Translations under genes and position numbers: made by a program | Notes under the pieces: generated by a model | Seen by the model: the letters and a program-made list of their open reading frames with translations, nothing else | The model's database searches: none | Told to the model about the DNA's origin: nothing | Origin: Acidobacteriota bacterium | GTDB lineage: Bacteria; Acidobacteriota; Vicinamibacteria; Vicinamibacterales; UBA8438 | Length of the DNA: 8,851 bases | Assembly (NCBI GenBank): GCA_011523485.1 | Contig: WTGR01000154.1 | Span: forward strand, 1 to 8,851 | Direction of reading: 5' to 3' | Shown here: one piece after another, positions 5,849 through 8,851 of the stretch | How positions within the stretch are numbered: the first letter of the stretch is position 1 | Layout: each line of letters begins with the position of its first letter

Positions 5849-5878
5849 CCGAAACGCCGGGTCTGCGAGGCGTTTCGG
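5849..5878 (+). promoter_or_regulatory. Second, perfect inverted repeat in the rpmF-plsX gap
   Basis: CCGAAACGCC (5849-5858) and GGCGTTTCGG (5869-5878) are exact reverse complements separated by a 10-base loop, giving a 10-pair stem. The AAA/TTT core is conspicuous in such GC-rich DNA. It is followed by GGCGCC rather than a T-run. It could be an RNA stem-loop (attenuator or processing site) or a binding site for a dimeric repressor of lipid genes. It does not resemble the FapR operator. Confidence 0.6.
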
Positions 5879-5892
5879 GGCGCCAGGCAGTA

Positions 5893-5921
5893 CCGGTGGG
5901 CGGCGCGCCGCCGTTCACCGG
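5893..5921 (+). promoter_or_regulatory. Third inverted repeat, palindrome just upstream of plsX
   Basis: An inner 14-base palindrome GGCGGCGCGCCGCC (5899-5912) is flanked by CCGGTG (5893-5898) and CACCGG (5916-5921). Folded, this gives six outer pairs, a 3-base bulge (5913-5915), five inner pairs and a CGCG loop. It ends 23 bases before the plsX ATG and includes part of the only G-run (5920-5924) near that start, so the fold could affect plsX translation. Confidence 0.5.
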
Positions 5922-5944
5922 GGGTCGCGACGTGACCGATCACC

Positions 5945-6958
5945 ATGCGCATTGCCGTTGACGCGGGCGGTGGCGATCACGCGCCGCGAAACGTGGTCGC
6001 CGGCGCGCTCGTGGCCGCACGCTCCCTCGGATTCGGGTTGACGCTGGTCGGCCCGAGGCAGGCGATCGACAGCGAGTTGCTGCGTCATCCCGAGGCCGAC
6101 GGGGTGGATCTGCGCGTCGAGCACGCGCCCGACGTGATCGGGATGGACGAGGGGCCGGCGGCCCTGCGGCGCAAGCCGCGGTCGTCGGTGCGGGTCGCGG
6201 CGGAGACGGTGGCCCGCGGCGATGCCGCCGCGTTCTTCAGCGCCGGCAACACGGGGGCGACGCTCGTCGCGGCGCACGCTTCGTTCGGCATGCTGCCGGG
6301 CGTGGATCGGCCGGCGCTGGCGACTCGGATCCCGACGCTGCGACGCGACGCGGTGTTGCTCGACGTAGGGGCCACGGTCGACTGCCGGCCGCGCCACCTC
6401 GTGCAGTTTGCAGCGATGGGAACGGTGTACGCCACGACGATGCTGGCGATAGAGACGCCGCGGGTGGGGCTGCTGTCGATAGGAGAGGAGTCGACGAAGG
6501 GCAACGACCTGACGCGGGATGCGCATCGGCTGCTCAGCGGCGGGCCGTTGTGCTTCATCGGCAACATAGAGGCGCGCGACGTGTACTCCGGAGCAGCGGA
6601 CGTGATCGTGTGCGACGGGTTCACCGGGAACGTCGCGCTGAAGGTGAGCGAAGGGCTGGTCGAGGTGGTCGAGGAGTTGTTGCGCGAGGAACTGGGCCGG
6701 ACGTTCACCACGCAGTTGGGGTTCCTGCTGTCGCAGCGCGCGTTTCGCCGGTTCCGCCGGCGCGTCGACTACTCCGAGTACGGCGGCGCGCCGCTGCTGG
6801 GCGTGGCCGGGCTCACGATGGTCGGCCACGGGCGTTCGTCCGTCAAGGCAGTCCGCAACGCACTGGCGCTCACCTACCGTTTCGCACGCGCGGAGTTCGT
6901 CGATACGATCGCCGCGCGCCTCGCGCCGGAGGCGCCCCTGCTGGAGCGGGCTCAATGA
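5945..6958 (+). CDS. plsX: PlsX phosphate acyltransferase
   Basis: PlsX converts acyl-ACP and phosphate to acyl-phosphate, the donor that PlsY uses to start phospholipid synthesis at the membrane. The 337-residue product shows MRIAVDAGGGDHAP at the N-terminus, SAGNTGA (96-102 region), the LLDVGATVDCRPRHLVQF segment, GLLSIGEESTKGND, CFIGNIEARD, DVIVCDGFTGNVALK and YGGAPLLGVAGL near the C-terminus, all at the family's usual spacing. Two normally conserved positions differ: Met to Gly in the DAMGGDHAP motif, and Asn to Thr in DVGANVD. The ATG at 5945 is the only plausible start, because an in-frame stop lies at 5933-5935, and it lacks a clear ribosome site. Its stop overlaps the fabD start (ATGA). 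The fabH gene that frequently follows plsX is absent. Confidence 0.95.
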   Translation: MRIAVDAGGGDHAPRNVVAGALVAARSLGFGLTLVGPRQAIDSELLRHPEADGVDLRVEHAPDVIGMDEGPAALRRKPRSSVRVAAETVARGDAAAFFSAGNTGATLVAAHASFGMLPGVDRPALATRIPTLRRDAVLLDVGATVDCRPRHLVQFAAMGTVYATTMLAIETPRVGLLSIGEESTKGNDLTRDAHRLLSGGPLCFIGNIEARDVYSGAADVIVCDGFTGNVALKVSEGLVEVVEELLREELGRTFTTQLGFLLSQRAFRRFRRRVDYSEYGGAPLLGVAGLTMVGHGRSSVKAVRNALALTYRFARAEFVDTIAARLAPEAPLLERAQ

Positions 6959-7890
6959 TCGCATTCGTGTTTCCGGGCCAGGGTTCGCAGCGGGTCGGCA
7001 TGGGCCGGGCGCTGTGCGAGACGTTTCCCGTTTGCAGGCAGACGTTCGACGAGGCGGACGAAGCGCTCGGCGACCCTATCAGCCGCCTCTGCTTCGACGG
7101 CCCGGAGGAGCAGCTCGCGCTGACGCGCAATACCCAGCCTGCCGTCCTGGCCGCGAGCGTGGCCGTGGATCGACTGTTGCGTTCGCGCGGTCATGCGCCG
7201 GCGTTCCTGGCCGGACACAGCCTCGGCGAGTATTCGGCCCACGTGGCCGCGGGTACTCTCGGGCTTGCCGACGCGCTGCGTACCGTGCGCCGTCGCGGAA
7301 CCTACATGCAGGAGGCGGTGCCGGTCGGAGAGGGCGCCATGGCCGCCGTGCTGGGCCTGCCGGCCGAGCGGGTCTCGCAGGCGTGCGCCGAGGTCGCCGA
7401 CGGGCAGGTCGTCAGCGCCGCGAACCTGAACGCCCCCGGGCAGGTGGCGATTGCCGGCCACGCGGCGGCCGTCGAGCGGGCGGGGCTGCGCGCCAGGGCG
7501 CTCGGCGCCCGGCGCGTAATGCCGCTGCCGGTGAGCGCCCCGTTTCATTGCGCGCTGATGAAGCCCGCCGAGGAGCGGCTGGCGCCCGAGCTGCGCGCCC
7601 TCGTGGTCGCCGATCCGGCGGCGCCGGTCGTGGCCAACGTGGACGCCGAGCCCAAACGGACGGGTCGCGAGGCGGTCGAGGCGCTCATCCGCCAGGTGAG
7701 CGCGCCCGTGCGGTGGGAGGACGTCGTTCGACGCCTGGTCGCCGACGGTGTGACCACGTTCATCGAAGTCGGGCCGGGCGGCGTGCTGAGCGGCCTCATC
7801 AGGAAGATCGACCGATCCGTCAGTGCGACCTGCGTCCACGACCCGTCGAGCCTGGAATCGGCGGAGACGACGTTGCGGGCGCGGGGATGA
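6955..7890 (+). CDS. fabD: FabD malonyl-CoA:ACP transacylase
   Basis: FabD loads malonyl groups from CoA onto acyl carrier protein in the cytosol, supplying the extender unit for fatty-acid synthesis. The 311-residue product has the standard length. Visible motifs are FPGQGSQ (6-12), NTQPA (59-63), the nucleophile elbow GHSLGEY with Ser89, Arg114 in RRRGTYMQE, the NLNAPGQVAIAG segment (158-169), and the catalytic His198 in SAPFH. Residues 89, 114 and 198 correspond to Ser92, Arg117 and His201 of the E. coli enzyme. The GPGGVLSGL motif lies near the C-terminus. The ATG at 6955 overlaps the plsX stop by four bases, so its translation is likely coupled to plsX. fabG follows after 3 bases. Confidence 0.97.
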   Translation: MIAFVFPGQGSQRVGMGRALCETFPVCRQTFDEADEALGDPISRLCFDGPEEQLALTRNTQPAVLAASVAVDRLLRSRGHAPAFLAGHSLGEYSAHVAAGTLGLADALRTVRRRGTYMQEAVPVGEGAMAAVLGLPAERVSQACAEVADGQVVSAANLNAPGQVAIAGHAAAVERAGLRARALGARRVMPLPVSAPFHCALMKPAEERLAPELRALVVADPAAPVVANVDAEPKRTGREAVEALIRQVSAPVRWEDVVRRLVADGVTTFIEVGPGGVLSGLIRKIDRSVSATCVHDPSSLESAETTLRARG

Positions 7891-7893
7891 CGC

Positions 7894-8634
7894 ATGCATG
7901 ACCTGAGCGGGCGGGTGGCGATCGTGACCGGTGCGTCGCGAGGCATCGGCAGGGCGATCGCGCTCCGGCTTGCGTCGGCCGGCGCACGGGTAGTGGCGGG
8001 CGCGCGGGCCGATCACGCGCAGGCGGTGGTCGACGAGATCGAGAAAGCGGGCGGGACGGCGCTGGCCGTGCAACTCGACGTGACCGCTCAGGCTTCGGCG
8101 GCCGGCATCGCGCAGGCCGCGCTGGAGCACTTCGAGCGCATCGACGTGCTGGTGAACAACGCCGGAATCGTGCGCGATCAGTTGCTCTTGCGGATGAAGC
8201 CGGAGGATTGGGAGGCGGTGATCGCCACCAACCTGACCGCCGCCTTCTCGTGCTGCCGGGCGGTGCTGCGCCCGATGGTGAAGCAGCGGTCCGGCCGGAT
8301 CGTCAACATCGGCTCGGTCGTCGGGCGGACGGGCAACCCCGGTCAGGCCAACTACGCGGCGTCGAAGGCGGGTCTGGAAGGATTCACCCGGTCGCTGGCT
8401 CTGGAGGTCGCCTCGCGCGGGATCACGGCCAACGTCGTTGCGCCCGGCATGATCGAGACCGACATGACGGCGTCGCTCGACGAGGGCGCCGTCGACGCGC
8501 TGCGCGGCCGCATCCCGATGAGCAGGCTCGGTACGCCGGACGACGTCGCGGCGGCGGTCTGCTTTCTCGCGTCGGACGAAGCATCGTATATTACAGGGCA
8601 GGTCGTGAGCGTCAATGGTGGGATGCACCTCTAG
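7894..8634 (+). CDS. fabG: FabG 3-oxoacyl-ACP reductase
   Basis: FabG is the NADPH-dependent short-chain dehydrogenase that reduces 3-oxoacyl-ACP to 3-hydroxyacyl-ACP in each elongation round. The 246-residue product has the cofactor motif TGASRGIG (12-19), NNAG (88-91), the active-site set Asn113, Ser141, Tyr154 and Lys158 (YAASK), and the C-terminal YITGQVVSVNGGM. Arg132 and Arg175 match the ACP-contacting Arg129 and Arg172 of E. coli FabG. The flanking fabD and acpP make fatty-acid synthesis the natural role, over the many other short-chain dehydrogenases. The codons around 8584-8598 (TCG TAT ATT ACA GGG) are AT-rich for this gene and overlap a possible acpP promoter. Confidence 0.96.
   Translation: MHDLSGRVAIVTGASRGIGRAIALRLASAGARVVAGARADHAQAVVDEIEKAGGTALAVQLDVTAQASAAGIAQAALEHFERIDVLVNNAGIVRDQLLLRMKPEDWEAVIATNLTAAFSCCRAVLRPMVKQRSGRIVNIGSVVGRTGNPGQANYAASKAGLEGFTRSLALEVASRGITANVVAPGMIETDMTASLDEGAVDALRGRIPMSRLGTPDDVAAAVCFLASDEASYITGQVVSVNGGMHL
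8564..8592 (+). promoter_or_regulatory. Candidate acpP promoter within the end of fabG
   Basis: TATATT (8587-8592, five of six matches to TATAAT) lies 17 bases after TTCTCG (8564-8569, three of six matches). The hexamer is created by AT-rich synonymous codons in the conserved SYITG stretch. Transcription would begin near 8599 with a leader of about 155 bases that contains the hairpin at 8699-8721. ACP is needed in large amounts, so a dedicated promoter is plausible, but the -35 is weak. Confidence 0.3.
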
Positions 8635-8698
8635 GGCTGCGCCGCGACAACGGTGCAGACTCCTGTTGAGGGTTGGTCGGGCGGCAAGCGGAGGCCGC

Positions 8699-8721
8699 AG
8701 CGCGACCTCGGCGGTCGCGTT
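8699..8721 (+). promoter_or_regulatory. Hairpin in the fabG-acpP gap
   Basis: CGCGACC (8701-8707) and GGTCGCG (8713-8719) are exact reverse complements around a 5-base loop. One G-T pair and one A-T pair extend the stem to nine pairs. No T-run follows, so full termination is unlikely. It lies within the 119-base non-coding gap (8635-8753) and could act as an mRNA stabiliser or partial attenuator giving acpP a different level from fabG. Nothing else gene-like is seen in the gap. Confidence 0.45.
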
Positions 8722-8740
8722 CGGCGACGATTGACGGGCT

Positions 8741-8746
8741 AGGAGG
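8741..8746 (+). promoter_or_regulatory. Consensus Shine-Dalgarno site for acpP
   Basis: AGGAGG lies 7 bases before the acpP ATG. It is the best ribosome site in the window and suits the high output expected for acyl carrier protein. Confidence 0.8.
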
Positions 8747-8753
8747 CTGGTTA

Positions 8754-8851
8754 ATGGCGGTGGTTGACAAGGTGAAGAGCATCATCGTGGAGCAGCTGGG
8801 CGTCGACGAGGAAGAGGTCACGTCGGATGCGTCGTTCGTCGACGATCTGGG
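8754..8851 (+). CDS. acpP: Acyl carrier protein, N-terminal part (3' end outside window)
   Basis: Thirty-two codons are present, beginning [20 protein letters not shown] and reaching SDASFVDDL. This is the typical first helix and loop of the type II fatty-acid carrier protein, which holds growing chains on a 4'-phosphopantetheine arm. The attachment serine (in the DSL motif) should fall about four residues beyond the window, so it is not seen. The start is fixed by the AGGAGG site. The position after fabG is the standard fabD-fabG-acpP order, in which fabF commonly follows. Confidence 0.95.
   Translation, partial: MAVVDKVKSIIVEQLGVDEEEVTSDASFVDDL

Noticed and set aside
5849..5878. Intrinsic terminator after rpmF
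   Set aside because: The stem is strong, but no run of T follows. The downstream bases are GGCGCCAGG.
5849..5921. FapR or FadR operator before plsX
   Set aside because: Neither the AT-rich FapR half-sites nor a FadR-like palindrome is present. The repeats are GC-rich and different in form.
5804..5935. 43-codon plus-strand frame in the rpmF-plsX gap (MAKSLRRRVMQ...)
   Set aside because: It has only a weak GGAA before the ATG, and its very Arg-rich composition reflects the inverted repeats it overlaps. The structured-element reading explains the bases better.
6952..8628. 558-codon open frame on the minus strand opposite fabD and fabG
   Set aside because: It lies exactly antisense to two clearly identified genes, is rich in Arg, His, Gly and Asp with no recognisable domain, and is what third-position GC bias produces.
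1..8851. Defence system, mobile element, CRISPR array or toxin-antitoxin pair
   Set aside because: No direct-repeat array, transposase, integrase, terminal repeats or nuclease/toxin-like gene was seen. All supported genes are housekeeping and collinear.

Overview
This is a GC-rich bacterial chromosome segment with every supportable gene on the + strand. It is a dense housekeeping run, mostly with overlapping or nearly abutting genes, and shows no mobile element, CRISPR array, tRNA or rRNA. The gene set and the relaxed use of Shine-Dalgarno sites fit Acidobacteriota, perhaps the Vicinamibacteria side. That placement is inference from gene order and general sequence character, not from a marker-gene comparison.

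Layout. (1) 1-1466: the 3' end of a UbiA-type prenyltransferase, then ubiX (flavin prenyltransferase) and ubiE/menG (quinone C-methyltransferase), each overlapping the next. This is a quinone-tail module. (2) 1482-2582: a single-pass TonB-family protein with an unusually acidic linker. (3) 2610-2690: a candidate 26-residue membrane peptide too short for routine gene calling. (4) 2687-4999: miaA, hfq and a type 2 dGTPase-like HD protein (dgt), joined by overlaps. (5) 5037-5780: a YceD/DUF177 protein and rpmF (ribosomal protein L32). (6) 5781-5944: a 164-base gap holding three successive inverted repeats. (7) 5945-8851: plsX, fabD, fabG and the start of acpP, a fatty-acid and phospholipid initiation cluster. 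It lacks fabH, which often lies between plsX and fabD.

How the genes work together. The first block makes the respiratory quinone. The second links tRNA modification (MiaA), RNA chaperoning (Hfq) and nucleotide hydrolysis (Dgt). The last block couples ribosome supply (YceD-RpmF) to acyl-chain supply: FabD makes malonyl-ACP, FabG reduces beta-ketoacyl-ACP, AcpP carries the chains, and PlsX turns acyl-ACP into acyl-phosphate for membrane lipid synthesis.

Regulation. In this GC-rich background a few AT-rich islands look like sigma70-type -10 elements. They lie at the ubiE stop, inside miaA ahead of hfq, at the dgt stop, and near the end of fabG ahead of acpP. I found no clear new biological system. 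The items most worth following are the three-hairpin region before plsX, the 26-residue peptide gene, the altered distal face of Hfq, and the missing fabH.
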